Positions 47,401-56,493 of a DNA stretch of 64,000 nucleotides are shown here, in pieces; position 1 is the stretch's first letter, and every line of letters begins with the position of its first letter. Position numbers and translations under genes: made by a program. Origin of the DNA: Trissonchulus latispiculum (Eukaryota; Nematoda; Enoplea; Enoplida; Ironidae); contig JASAND010007799.1 in NCBI GenBank assembly GCA_030248195.1, positions 1 to 64,000 of the forward strand, read 5' to 3'. Under the pieces are notes generated by a model. That model was not told the DNA's origin. It made no database searches and saw nothing but the letters and a program-made list of their open reading frames with translations.

Positions 47401-48191
47401 CCTGATGAAGGGCCGGCCCCCCCTTCCACAGATGTAGTCATCATTAGAGTTGTCGTTCCTGGGTTCGGGCTGTGAATCCGGAGATAAGCACCGGCCGGCA
47501 CCCTATGTATAATCTCCTGTGGGTTGGAGTTTTCTTCAGGGACTACTTTACCTTACCAGCCCTCTAAATTTTGAAAGTTATTGATTGAAACACTTTGAAA
47601 ATTTTTCTAGCAATCCGAATTTCGTCTGCGAAGTCTTAGTATATATATATATATATATATATATGTGTAATTCTTTTTTTAATATTTTCGTAAAAATTTA
47701 TTTGCGGTTGCGGCATGTTCATACACTTCAAAAATTCGTTAGATATATACTTAGCGAAAATGGTTTCTTTCAAGCTATATAAATGTTAAAACCATTTGCT
47801 GCATTCAAACAAAGCGAATTGTTGAAACTTATTAAATAAATTCACTATCAGCATTAAAACATTACCAAATCCACAAAAACCCAGCTGTCAGATATATATA
47901 TATACTCACTCAGATACTTTTGGCTTTGCTTTGATCATTCCAAGGACAATTACGTAAGTACGTATAACTAGCTAAAATTTAAAAACTTGCAATATTAAAA
48001 ATAGACTTACGTCTTTTATTTTTTGTACCATGCTTCTTTGCAGTAGCTACTTCAGTTTCAATTTTCTTTTCCAGAAAATCGGACTTTTTCATTAGCATTT
48101 CTTCAACTTCGCGTAATCGCTGAATGGCCTCCTGCGGAGTGGGCGCAGCTTCGCCTTTCTTACCACCAAAAAACTTACCCCAAATACTCAT
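35414..48191 (-). CDS. CHMP4: CHMP4/Snf7 ESCRT-III subunit, 223 aa in five exons
   Basis: Exons 48191-48011, 45349-45172, 44911-44797, 43090-42961 and 35481-35414 join into one 223-residue frame, about the length of vertebrate CHMP4B. Landmarks: N-terminal membrane-inserting MSIWGKFFGG, then PTPQEAIQRLRE and FLEKKIE (helix 1), LKRKKQYEKQL and TLSTIEFQREALENA (helix 2), IAEQQEVANEISEAIS (helix 4), DELMAELEELEQEELD, and a C-terminal MAELEAWAAS that corresponds to the ALIX/Bro1-binding helix. By family it polymerises on endosomal and other membranes into filaments that drive multivesicular-body budding, cytokinetic abscission and membrane repair, disassembled by VPS4. All junctions are GT-AG with matching phases (1, 2, 0, 1). 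The introns hold SINEs, MITEs, satellites and nested transposons; the last is 7.5 kb. No lesion is visible. Confidence 0.95.
35482..37230. other. CHMP4 intron 4, repeat-derived part without genes
   Basis: Contains a GC-rich patch (35780-36010) with G/C runs and short tandem duplications (for example GCGACTGTGGAACATTTACT repeated at 36768 and 36791). The frames at 36671-37022 follow from this and show no domain. Confidence 0.4.
37232..39282 (+). mobile_element. Inverted-repeat head A of a satellite-linked element
   Basis: The left arm (37232-37314 plus 38547-38670) pairs with the right arm (39075-39282) over ~207 bp once a 1.22 kb insertion is removed; the core between arms is ~404 bp. The arms carry repeated ACTCATATTAGCATTTTACA-type motifs and end at GGAGCATTTTTATTTCTTG. 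The copy at 56494-57278 has the same layout, core length and motifs. The tandem 147-bp array starts ~80 bp beyond the right arm. Confidence 0.8.
37315..38538. mobile_element. 1.22 kb insertion in head A with 8-bp duplication
   Basis: TTGTCGGT is duplicated (37307-37314 and 38539-38546), and the intact opposite arm shows the uninterrupted sequence. The left end CAGTGGCGCACCCAG looks hAT-like; the right end (TTTTTGAAGGGGGGGGC) does not match it. It holds three G-run/hairpin modules of the kind GTCTGGGGG-CGC-GCCCCC (about 37487, 37718, 38133) and a CGCGCCGAAGGCGCG hairpin. Confidence 0.85.
39375..40235 (+). repeat. Tandem array of a 147-bp unit (about six copies)
   Basis: The marker CAGCACTCTACAGCCACT recurs at about 39529, 39676, 39823, 39970 and 40117; the last four are spaced exactly 147 bp. 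A CAGCA microsatellite (39358-39380) leads in. Since 147 is 49 codons, the array stays open on the minus strand, giving a repeated 49-residue peptide that I regard as non-coding. The same unit occurs at 57410-57605. Confidence 0.92.
40240..40690 (+). repeat. Second tandem array, ~163-bp unit, about 2.7 copies
   Basis: Blocks such as AAAACCCCTATAGACAAAGT recur 163 bp apart (40344, 40507), and GGAACCAGCCCAGCAA recurs in the third, partial copy. GC-rich relative to its surroundings. It directly abuts the 147-bp array. Confidence 0.85.
40740..41000. repeat. GTGGCGC-rich repeat patch
   Basis: CTGTGGCGC occurs repeatedly around 40755-40780 and 40930-40970 on both sides of an AT-rich core. Probably the ends of a decayed element. 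Confidence 0.4.
41220..41330. repeat. CTGCGCAG cluster followed by a perfect hairpin
   Basis: CTGCGCAG is repeated at about 10-13 bp intervals (41223-41265). At 41305-41330, ATAGGGGTCGC and GCGACCCCTAT form an 11-bp perfect stem around TACC. It lies next to a GACTCATATT motif like those of the inverted-repeat heads. Confidence 0.6.
41331..41930. other. CHMP4 intron 4 sequence without a gene
   Basis: AT-rich. CCAAAAGGAATCATCACC near 41355 recurs at 53530 (reverse) and 54037, so it belongs to a dispersed repeat. Confidence 0.4.
41937..42240. repeat. GCGCCGC-AAGCGAGAAAA and CTGCGTGGGT repeat clusters
   Basis: Three GCGCCGCANGCGAGAAAA units at about 41937, 41975 and 42015 are followed by several CTGCGTGGGT units (42073-42215) and a GGCGCGCTTCGCGCC hairpin near 42160. 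Low-complexity repeat, not coding. Confidence 0.6.
42961..43090 (-). CDS. CHMP4: CHMP4 exon 4 (residues 159-201)
   Basis: Acceptor cttttctag, donor GCTA/gtacgt. Encodes DELMAELEELEQEELDSQ and a Pro-rich linker. Reading through the donor would end after four more residues at a TAA and lose the ALIX-binding tail. Confidence 0.93.
43284..43463. mobile_element. 180-bp palindromic MITE with TTA target duplication
   Basis: Arms of ~86 bp pair almost perfectly (start TCATAAAGAAATAATG). TTA flanks both ends (43281-43283 and 43464-43466), the duplication typical of PIF/Harbinger elements. It sits in CHMP4 intron 3. Confidence 0.85.
44114..44450 (+). mobile_element. tRNA-Ser/Leu-like SINE, full copy
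   Basis: The head GTGCCGTGACGGCGAAGTGG (tRNA class II-like D arm) and GGTTCGAAT (box B) is followed by a body shared with the second copy: ATCGGTTCGCCGTGGG, GTCGGTAAATGGGTACC, CTTCCACAGATGTAGTCA. The missing tRNA fold beyond box B and the shared tail exclude a functional tRNA. Confidence 0.75.
44797..44911 (-). CDS. CHMP4: CHMP4 exon 3 (residues 120-158)
   Basis: Acceptor gtggtttag, donor GAG/gtaaac. Encodes VHDLMDDIAEQQEVANEI and NPIGFGTDVDE. Confidence 0.95.
45172..45349 (-). CDS. CHMP4: CHMP4 exon 2 (residues 61-120)
   Basis: Acceptor ttgtttag, donor ACAT/gtatgc. Carries the helix 1-2 hairpin end and KRKKQYEKQLQQIDG. Confidence 0.95.
46127..47283. mobile_element. TA-flanked element inserted in the SINE, 1.16 kb
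   Basis: Starts GTCAGGGGG and ends CCCCCTGAC, with TA at both flanks (46125-46126 and 47284-47285). The SINE is colinear across it. Another inverted-repeat element (46290-46937) is inside. Confidence 0.75.
46290..46937. mobile_element. MITE with GACCATCTTTTTCCCCCAC ends
   Basis: The left end is followed directly by its own reverse complement (46309-46326, 46336-46344), and the right end reads GTGTGGGGGAAAAGATGGTC. It belongs to a set of elements here whose ends carry iterated C/G-run plus A-run motifs. The target duplication is not clear. Confidence 0.65.
47640..47664. repeat. (TA)n microsatellite
   Basis: About twelve TA dinucleotides. Shorter TA runs, often ending in TATACGTATA, are scattered through the right half of the window. 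Confidence 0.9.
48011..48191 (-). CDS. CHMP4: CHMP4 exon 1 (residues 1-60)
   Basis: ATG at 48191; donor AGAC/gtaagt. Carries the amphipathic N-terminus and helix 1. AG dinucleotides lie 2 and 14 bases before the ATG, but neither has as good a pyrimidine tract as the other genes. Confidence 0.93.
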
Positions 48192-48804
48192 GGCTTATTG
48201 AAGTGCTATATATACTTTACGCCGATATACGTATATAGTATTCAAATTAACCAAGTTAGCTAAAAAAACAAGATAATTTTAGAACAAGCGGGTAAAATGT
48301 TCTGCAAGGGTGATAATATGAGTCTGGAACATGTAAAATTCCACCTGAGAAAGGAAGATAGACAAGCATTGAAATGCTAGTGAGTTCTGAGTCCTTGATA
48401 GGCTTTGGCACTTTTAATTTCACGTGGCTTCCTGAATACAATGCATGCAGCCCATGCAGGATTCATACATTGGACTAGTATCCGGCGATCATTTTTATAC
48501 GTATATATGTTGAAGTCAAATTGGATTTTCAGACAAATCTGATTTGACTGAACTTTCATTTCAGTCAAATTGGATTTGACCTTCAAATTGAATCTCCCAT
48601 TGTTCACTCTTAGAAATACTTTAGTAGTTTCTACTGGAACAACTCCAGTACCTCAGAAATACTAAAGACTTTAGTAGATTAGACTGGATGGTGGAGTATA
48701 TAATAAGTACTGGAGGTAGTCCAGTAATAAGTACTGGAAATGTCTTAGTAAGAAATTACTGGTTTCTCCAGTAGTTTCTACTAAATATTTTAGTAACATT
48801 TATA

Positions 48805-49898
48805 GAGGTCGGGGAAAAAACCAAGGTAGTCACTTTTTGGACTCTGCAGAACTACCCAGTGGAGCAATCCGGCTACAAATTATTTTCTTATCAAGCCCTG
48901 TCTAGACTGTCATTTTGGTATATAAATCGCCTCTCTAGGTCCTGTCGTTAATTAGTAATTAACGGTTAATTAGCCGGGGTAAAAAAACCAATGGCGGGAA
49001 AAAAACCAACCGGTGGGAAAAAAACCAACCCCAGTATTCGGTCAGGGTAACTCATATTAGCGATTTTATGCATGCGACAGGTAAAATCGGCGTCGCTGAC
49101 TTCATATCTGCAGTTATTTTTGCGATATTCCTTATAAAAAGTGAGAAAATCAAACATCAAAATTTGCAGCATCAACTGGCTAGGTTTCATCAAATTTGCC
49201 AGTTTCTATGTTAAAATGCAAAAATTTGTAAATCTTTCGAAATTCGATGAAATAAATTAAAATAAACGTTGTTTCAGTGTTTTTTCGCGTATTTCTTTGT
49301 CCCAGAGTACTTTTTGGCCGCTTTAGCTGAGCCAAACAGCCGATCCGCCGAAATGAGGTTTTTACCGGCTAGCACAAAATTGCCAAGTCCAATTGCAATT
49401 TTGAGCTATTCACGTGAAAGAACACATTAAACTTGCTATGTGGATGACTTTTGAGCAACTAAGAACCATTTTTCGGAGTTTGGCAGCAAAAGCAAAAATT
49501 GGTTTTTTCCCACCCCTTGGTTTTTTTCCCATTTTGTAAAAATTCTGCTGGCAGCTTGCCAAGCGTCGCAGGAAGGCGAGACCGACATTTTTGGAAAGAG
49601 CACATGTTGTTCTCATAGAAACTATTAAAAGTTATTATCTAACTGCTATGGAAAATTTTTTACAGGTCTTCAAAAATAGGCAAATTTTGAATTTTTGGGG
49701 GGTCAAAAATGCCAAAATTTTCAAAATGTCACGAAATGCTCAAAAGTAGTCCGATTTAGCTCAAATTTGGTGTGATAGGTGGGATGGGCCCTACCAACTT
49801 GCATGCAAAATTTGAGCCCGCTAGCTCATCCCCATCGCCCAAACGGGGGGTTGGTTTTTTTCCCCACCACTTGCGGGTTGGTTTTTTTCCCCGACCTC
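48805..49898. mobile_element. TATA-flanked element with GGGGAAAAAAACCAA iterons, 1.09 kb
   Basis: Ends GAGGTCGGGGAAAAAA and reverse complement; perfect TATA on both sides (48801-48804 and 49899-49902). GGGAAAAAAACCAACC-like motifs repeat just inside each end (48990-49030 and 49498-49530, 49845-49890). No transposase frame. Confidence 0.85.
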
Positions 49899-50068
49899 TA
49901 TACTGGATTTGGGTTGTTCAACTTACTGGATTTTCCAGTAATTTGTACTGGATCCAGTATTAAATTGCACCAAACTCCTACAATGTGTCGAAACACAAAA
50001 ATACTGGATTTTCCAGTAGTTTTTACAACTTTCCCAGTACTATCTACTGGACTCCTGAAATATATGTA

Positions 50069-52938
50069 GCCATGGGGGAAAACCCCACATTTTCGGATTT
50101 TGGCTAGAACTTTTTATTATAAGGTCTAGATGAGAACTTTATATACCATCGTACTTGGCGTACTTAGATCTTTCATTTAAGCCTATTTGCACTTCTCTAG
50201 GTTGTACCGTTAGGCCGGTATAATGCAAAAAGTGGGAAAACCCCAAATGGGGGAAAAACCCCTCACAGGTCTCAAAAATTGTCGTAGCGCCATTCTGACA
50301 CTTCCGGTGTAAAATTCAGCTCTTTTTTAGCTAGTACTTGACTTGACTTAATGGCCCAGACGAGGACGTCCATGAATGCCGCCGCGTTCTGCCAACCATC
50401 TTTTCCAGCTGGATCTGTCCTGAGCCAAATCATACCAGTTCTGGACTCCCCGTAGAGCCGGGAGGACACAGTCCCGCCAGCGTAGGTGAGGGCGCCCGGG
50501 AGGTCTCCGCTCATTAGGGACTCGACCAAACAGGGCCAATTTTGGGATCCGGTTGTCGGGTAGGCGGGCGATATACCCCAGCCATCGCAATCTGGCCTGC
50601 TCAACTCTGCTGCTAGCATAGAAAGAGTTAGCAAGCTCATGAAGGATAGAGTTATTGACACGCTGCCGTCTCGATATGCCCAGCGTATACCGCAAGAAGT
50701 TGTTGTGCGCTACATCGATGCGATGCAGATCAGCCAACCTGGTGTTCCAGGTTTCACAGCTGTATAGCATGGCAGGGACAACTGTAGCGTGATACAGTTT
50801 CAACTTCACAGCCGGATGGAGGTGAGAGTCCTTCCAGACAGAGCGTAGACGTTTGAAGACCATGCCGGCGGTTTGGAGTCTGCGCGTTATTTCAGGGTAA
50901 ATCGCTCCATGTTGAGAAATAGTGCTTCCAAGGTAGTTAAAGTCAGTTACCTGTTGGTGTACAGTTCCGCGAAGGGAAACATAAGCCTGCTCGTCACCAA
51001 AACACATGATTTTGGTTTTGGTAAGGCTAACTTCAAGCCCGAAGTCCGTAGCAACTGAATCAAATGCCGTGACTGCGGTTTGTAGGTCCGTTGCTGTTTC
51101 TGCCAACAAACAAGCATCGTCAGCAAATAGGAGCGCGTTGAGTTCGAATCGAGTGGGTTGGTACCATGACGATAATACCTATCCTAATGAAGGATACGCC
51201 CATCGATCCTATATTCCAGAGTTACGTTGACGTTAGCGAGTTGAACGGCCCTGCGAACAACACTGTCAATTATGATATTGAACAGAGCAGGGGCCAGGAC
51301 ACAGCCCTGCCGGACTCCGGTACTAACTGGGAAATAGTCTGTGCAGCTCCGCTCAACCTTCACAGAGCAATTTGACCCTGTGTGCAGGCAAGATATTAGT
51401 CGGACCAGCTTCGCAGGAACGCCGTACATAGCAAGACCTTTCCACAAGGTCTCCCGATCAACGCTATCAAATGCTTTTTTCAGATCGATAAATGCAGCAA
51501 ACAGTGGTTTTTTTACCTCCAGGAAACGCTCACTCACTTGGCGGAGGGTGAAGATTTGATCCTGACAGCTCCTGTTTGAGCGAAAACCACATTGAACTTC
51601 ACTAAGGCCGGATTCCAAAGGGTCACGAATACGACCAAGCAGTAGAGAGGCACATACCTTCCCAGAAATGGAAAGCAGAGCAATTCCTCGGTAGTTATAT
51701 ATCACAGAGAGACTGATCTCCCTTTTTGTGGAGTACGCTGATCAGGGAGTCCTTCCACTCTTGAGGGCACTGTTCAGATCTCCAGCACGAGATTATCACC
51801 AAATGCAATCATTTGACGGCCACCTGGCCGCCAGCCTGCAGTAACTCAGCAGTTATTTTGCATGGACCGGGGGCTTTATTTCTTTTCAGCTTCGAGACGA
51901 TTTTTTGTACTTCTCAATCGTCGGCTCAGGAATCAGCTGATCAGCAGATTGTACCGGCTCGGCTCCGAAGCAGTTAGGGTGGCTTACCGCGCGTTGGATA
52001 TTCAGAAGTTCATTGAAGTGTTCCTTCCAACGGGCTAACCTACCCTGCTTCGTAGGTAAGGCGTTTCCATGCCTGTCCTTGATCGCAGCCGGACCAGATC
52101 GATTGGAATTCCAAAATAGTTTCAGTTTGCGGTAGAAGTATATTAGTATAAATCAAAAAACCCGATCTAAGTACCTTTTTTGAGTTTTCATGTACCATTG
52201 AAAATGCAGCATCAAACCGCCAGGTTTCATAAAGTTTAACACATTTTTAACACAATAGGGCAATTTTTGAAAAATGCTAAAAATGATGTAATTTGATAAA
52301 ACTTATTATTCTATCGTGTAGAGAATGGTTTTTTACGTAGAATTGGCTGTTAAAATCCACAATTGTACCTGTATTGGGTCCTCCAGCAGCGAAATGGCAC
52401 TTTTAAGGTTTTTAGCCCCTAGCTAGCCAGGTAAGCAAAATTGTCCGAATCTGACCGCATAGGATGACGCAGCGTGCTCGATAGTACCGTGCTACAGTCT
52501 CTAATTGTTTCCGTGTCGAGTAGTTAAAAAAATTTTTCAAAAAAATTTGGGTGGGTTTTCCCCCCAAAGTGGGTTTCCCCCGCCACATTTGGCAATGTGC
52601 CAGACCAACGGTGCATCGGATCGATCTAATTTTGGCTGTGTGCAAAGAGGAAGACTTGCCAACATTGCAGATGTTTGCAAAATTTTTCTAGCCCAACCCA
52701 GTCAAAAGTTACATCGGTCCAAACTTTTGCAAAATTTTGGCATGGTTGGACCTGTAGGTGTCATTTTCAAAATGTCATAAAATGAGCAGGAGTGAACCAA
52801 ATGACTTGATCTTCGCACACGTAGGTAAGAAAGAGTCGCGCTTTCTGCTGCTATGCTTTGGAGCTCATAGCTCCAACCCTTGGTCAAGGAGGCGGGTGGG
52901 TTTTCCCCCCAAAAAGGGGGTGGGTTTCCCCCCATGGC
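50069..52938. mobile_element. TA-flanked element with GCCATGGGGG termini, hosting a LINE
   Basis: The left end GCCATGGGGGAAAACCCC and right end ...GGGTTTCCCCCCATGGC are preceded and followed by TA, and the satellite is colinear on either side. Copies of GGGTTTTCCCCCC occur inside both ends (50075-50090, 50235-50265, 52545-52575, 52895-52935). The core contains GCAGCATCAA and AGGTTTCAT blocks shared, in order, with the 48805 element, so the two families are related. A LINE accounts for about 1.8 kb. Confidence 0.7.
50345..52135 (-). pseudogene. 5'-truncated non-LTR retrotransposon (LINE) reverse transcriptase
   Basis: The minus strand carries the RT domain of a CR1/RTE-like LINE: an NKAPGP block (~51870), YRGIALLSISGKV, the CGFR-NRSCQDQIFTLRQ block, AFIDLKKAFDSVDR (catalytic Asp), GVRQGCVLAP, the FADD box (catalytic Asp pair, ~51125), then a C-terminal RLRWLGYIARLPD and PPGRPHLRWRDC block. 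It ends at a stop at 50348. Lesions: at least one frame change at 51130-51190 before FADD, a 4-bp insertion at ~51698 in the YRGI block, a stop near 51808 and a frame change near 51910. No endonuclease is present; the 5' end stops at about 52135. Confidence 0.88.
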
Positions 52939-53380
52939 TATACCCCGAGCACCAAAAATTCTGGATTTTCCAGTAATTTCTACTGGTTTCTCCAGTAATA
53001 TCTACTGTACTCCTGAAATACACCGTGCACCAAAAATACTGGATTTTGCAGTAATTTCCACTGGTTTCTCCAGTAATATCTACTGGACTCCTGAAATACA
53101 CCGAGCACCAAAAATACTGGATTTTCCAGTAATTTCTACTGGTTTCTCCAGTAATATCTACTGGATTCCGAAAATATCCCGTGCACCAAAAATACAGGAT
53201 TACCCAGTAATTTTTTTCTGGTTTTGGCAGTAATATCTCCTGGACTCCTAAAATACTCCGGTCACCAAAAATATATACTGGAGTCTTAAAATGTACCGAA
53301 ACGCAAATGTAGTGGTTTTCCCATAACTGATTGATACTGGTATATAATATCTACTGGACTCGCAAAACACTCCGAACACG

Positions 53381-54821
53381 AAATGAAATATTGGCCGTTC
53401 CAATGGTGTTTACAGCAGACTAAATTCTACTTACCTACTTATGCAATCTGACAGCAAGAAATGCTGAATTCAATTAATAATTTTTATTTCCAAAAGAAAT
53501 TGGCAATATTTCGAAGAATTTGTAAGGTGGTGATTCCTTTTGGAGTCATCAACTTTGAACCATTATTACTCATTTATTACTTGGAGTTAAGAATTCATTT
53601 CTATCAAAACGTAGCTTAATATTTTTTCTTTTAGGAAAACAATGAAACTAATTTTGGCTGTTGCACAGTTGGAGACGGTTTGTGAGCTTAACAAGTAATG
53701 CAATATTTGATTTCTGCAAAAATGACAGCTTTCGGAGGGCAAAATAGGAAGAATGTCTCTATCTCATGATAGCGCAAAGCAAGAACATCGCTTCAACACA
53801 CAGAAATATAGAGCACAACGAGATCTTTCAAACGAATATAGCTACAGTATATATATATAACTGTGCAACTGGTGTCCAATTTCTAAAACTGGTAAAAACT
53901 GTCCTGAACGCAAATGTCAAATTTTTGAAGCGGAATTGTGCGGAGAGTGTTAGAATGCTAAAGGAACTTGTTTTGAAAATTCCATCAAGTTGTTTCATCT
54001 GGAATTGAGCCGCCAACTAATGACTATATGTACCAAAAAGGAATCACCACCTAAGTTCTTAATATGCCCTAACACGCGTTTATTACGTTACTAAATTTTC
54101 TAACAATTTAAAAGTAAGCTGCATTATTTTATGCTGAGAATAACATGAAGTCAGTCGTAAAGATGTCTGCATTTACTGCAAGTGTTTAAATTATAATGCT
54201 GATATATATATATACATAGTGTATGGCAAGGTAGATACACCAGTAACTGGAAGTATCGGCTCTGCTGCTACAAAAATTTGAATCGTTTTTGTTCAATCCT
54301 ATTAAAATCAAAAGCCAGTGAATTTTAATTTATATATACGTAATCGATGCTAAGCAGAGTTGCTTTGTGGAAGCTTAAACGGATCCTGTGTAGTTTTAAC
54401 CAATGAAATTAAGGTTTTTGGTCGTCGACAGAAATTAAAGTTAGTTTTGCATAATTTGTGTGATGCCTTAAGGTTTGGTTGGTTGATGTGCTGCTCTTAA
54501 AAACTTGGTGCAGACAAAACTAAAGAACTTCGACGACGGGTTGCTGACAGAAAGAGTAAAAGGAACAGAAATTGAAGCTACCGGTAAAAGAATGGCTGTC
54601 TAAGTTTGTTTATATTCCATATCATCAAGAGAGATCATTAATGAATAACATTCTGAACTGCAATTTATCTGTATAGCGGTTTCAATGTTTTTTCGGAAAA
54701 CAAACGTTAACACAGCACAACACAAACAAACACGACGTGAATTTACAACAAAGTACGTACCAATGTTACCTAATAACTAACGAAAAGCACTGCATACTCA
54801 TGAGCATTAACCATATTTTTG
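53381..54821. other. Spacer between the two inverted satellite arrays
   Basis: No gene recognised. It includes GTGGTGATTCCTTTTGGAGT (53528) and the partner ACCAAAAAGGAATCACCACC (54032), giving a second, inner inverted repeat. Frames at 53766-54016 on both strands overlap one another and have no domain. Confidence 0.4.
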
Positions 54822-56485
54822 GTGACCGGAGTATTTTAGGAATCCAGGAGATATATATTACTGGCAAAACCAGAAAAAATTAATGCAACATCCTAATTTC
54901 TGGTTCTCGGGGCATTTCTGGAGTCCAGTAGATATTACTGGAGAAACCAGTAGAAATTACTGGAAAATCCAGTCAGTATTTTTCGTGCTCGGGGTATATA
55001 TATATTTCAGGAGTCCAGTAGATATAGCAAGCTTAACAAAAAAATCAAAATTCGGTTTTTTGGCTGGAACTTTCGCAAAACTAAACCAAATCGATTACTT
55101 TGAGGACCCATGGATAGGTCTTGGGCTAAGCTTTAAAACCACCCCAGTTTCGTTGCTCTAAGGCCTACCAGTAAGTAGCAGTAGACGAAAATGTGTGATT
55201 TTTTTGCTAAAGGTTTAACAAAAAAATCACCCGTTAACAAGAAAAATCAGTGGCGGATCGGATCCCAGAGAGCAGCTAGCAACTTTTTCTCATCAGTTTT
55301 GGATAGAGCGCACTAAATAACGTATTTAGAACCCCAAACCGCTAACCTAGTGCTCCAACTAAGCCAACTGACCCCGCCGAAGTCTTAGTGGTCACTGATG
55401 GCCCCCGACAGCGTCCAGTATGAAGTCTGGTGGCTCTAAAGTGCCGTTTTAAAGGCTAAAACGTTGTTTTTTCGTGTTTGTGAGTGATTATAACCTATTT
55501 GCAGGCATTTTGGCAGAGAAACTCAGAACTTCGTATGTTGCTGGGGTATGACCCACGGTCACGTGACCCCTGCCGGACCCGTCCGGACCCTCCAGGTACC
55601 AACTGGACAGTCCGAAGTGGCTATAAACATGTCCTAGGGGGTTTTCGAGGGCGCTGAATTCAAATCTGGCATTAGTTTTTAGGTAACTATGGCCTAATAC
55701 TGACTTCTGGGATCACGTTTACCGTCGGACGGTCCAGGCCCGGCTGGTTACCAGGTTGGGCTCCCAGAAGTGTCAGGCAACCTCAAAAACAACGTATATA
55801 AGGGTTTTCGAGGTCGCTGAGCTCGATTTTGACGTTAGTTTTGCTCTAGCTGCTGTTCTGGCATCAGTAACGAAACATAAAAATGATTTTTTATTTGTTA
55901 AAATTTTAACAAAAAAAATCACCCACCCCAGGACGGCTCAGAGGTCTGACTGGGAACTTCTATATATGTATCGATAGCCCACAGTCAGGACATGCCACAT
56001 GTACAATATGGGTTGCCTAGGGTTTTCCCTTAGTAAATAGCAGCCGAAATTCGAACTTCGGTCATGAACGTTTTTGAGGTCACTTTTGGGTACCCTCACT
56101 TAAAGGTCTGCCCTGAACGCATGGAGAGGGCCTAGGGGCTCAAACTCACAGGCTGTAATGTTGAGATGTGTGGCTGGCTATCACCATGCAAAAAATTGGG
56201 TCTCTGCGACTTTCCTGTGAGTCAGGGTGGGGTGATTTTTTTTGTTAAAATTTCGGGTGATTTTTTTTTGTTAAGCTTGCTATATTACCGGAGAAACCAG
56301 TAAAAATTACTGGAAAATCCAGTATTTTTGATGCTCGGAGTATTTCAGGAGACCAGTAGATATTACTGGAGAAACTAGTGAAAATTACTGGAAAATCCAG
56401 TAGTTTCATCCTCCAAATATTTTTGGGGGTCCAGTATATAATACTGGATTATCTTGTTAAAACTACTGGACAATCCAGTACACAA
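54822..56485 (-). repeat. 78-bp palindromic satellite, opposite orientation
   Basis: Blocks 54822-55026 and 56281-56485 carry the same unit as 52941-53380 in reverse complement (GGAGTATTTCAGGAG, CCAGTAGATATTACTGGAGA, TGGAAAATCCAGTA). Interrupted once by a TATA-flanked element. Confidence 0.85.
55027..56280. mobile_element. TATA-flanked element with GCAAGCTTAACAAAAAAATC ends, 1.25 kb
   Basis: Inverted termini of about 20 bp; TATA on both sides (55023-55026 and 56281-56284); the satellite unit is colinear across it. TTAACAAAAAAATCACCC motifs recur inside both ends (55209, 55222, 55908 and, reversed, 56231). The GC-rich interior (55330-55800) has no transposase. Confidence 0.87.
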
Positions 56486-56493
56486 GTACTCTA

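Larger units (their letters stand above)
46012..47545 (+). mobile_element. tRNA-derived SINE, second copy, split by an insertion
   Basis: Head 46012-46126 (GTGCCGTGATGGCCGAGTGG, GGTTCGAACC) and body 47284 to about 47545 correspond to consecutive parts of the 44114 copy. The break falls at its ATAAAGCAC/ATATCGG junction. Confidence 0.75.
48615..53380 (+). repeat. 78-bp palindromic satellite array, interrupted twice
   Basis: Blocks 48615-48804, 49899-50066 and 52941-53380. In the last block ACCAAAAAT recurs at 52951, 53029, 53107, 53185 and 53264, a 78-bp period. Each unit has several CTGG...CCAG palindromes (CTGGATTTTCCAG, CTGGTTTCTCCAG) and ACTCCTGAAATA. The interruptions are the elements at 48805-49898 and 50069-52938. 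An inverted counterpart lies at 54822-56485. Confidence 0.85.

Noticed and set aside
52941..53300. CRISPR-like spaced repeats
   Set aside because: The 78-bp unit is repeated throughout without unique spacers, and the DNA is clearly eukaryotic.
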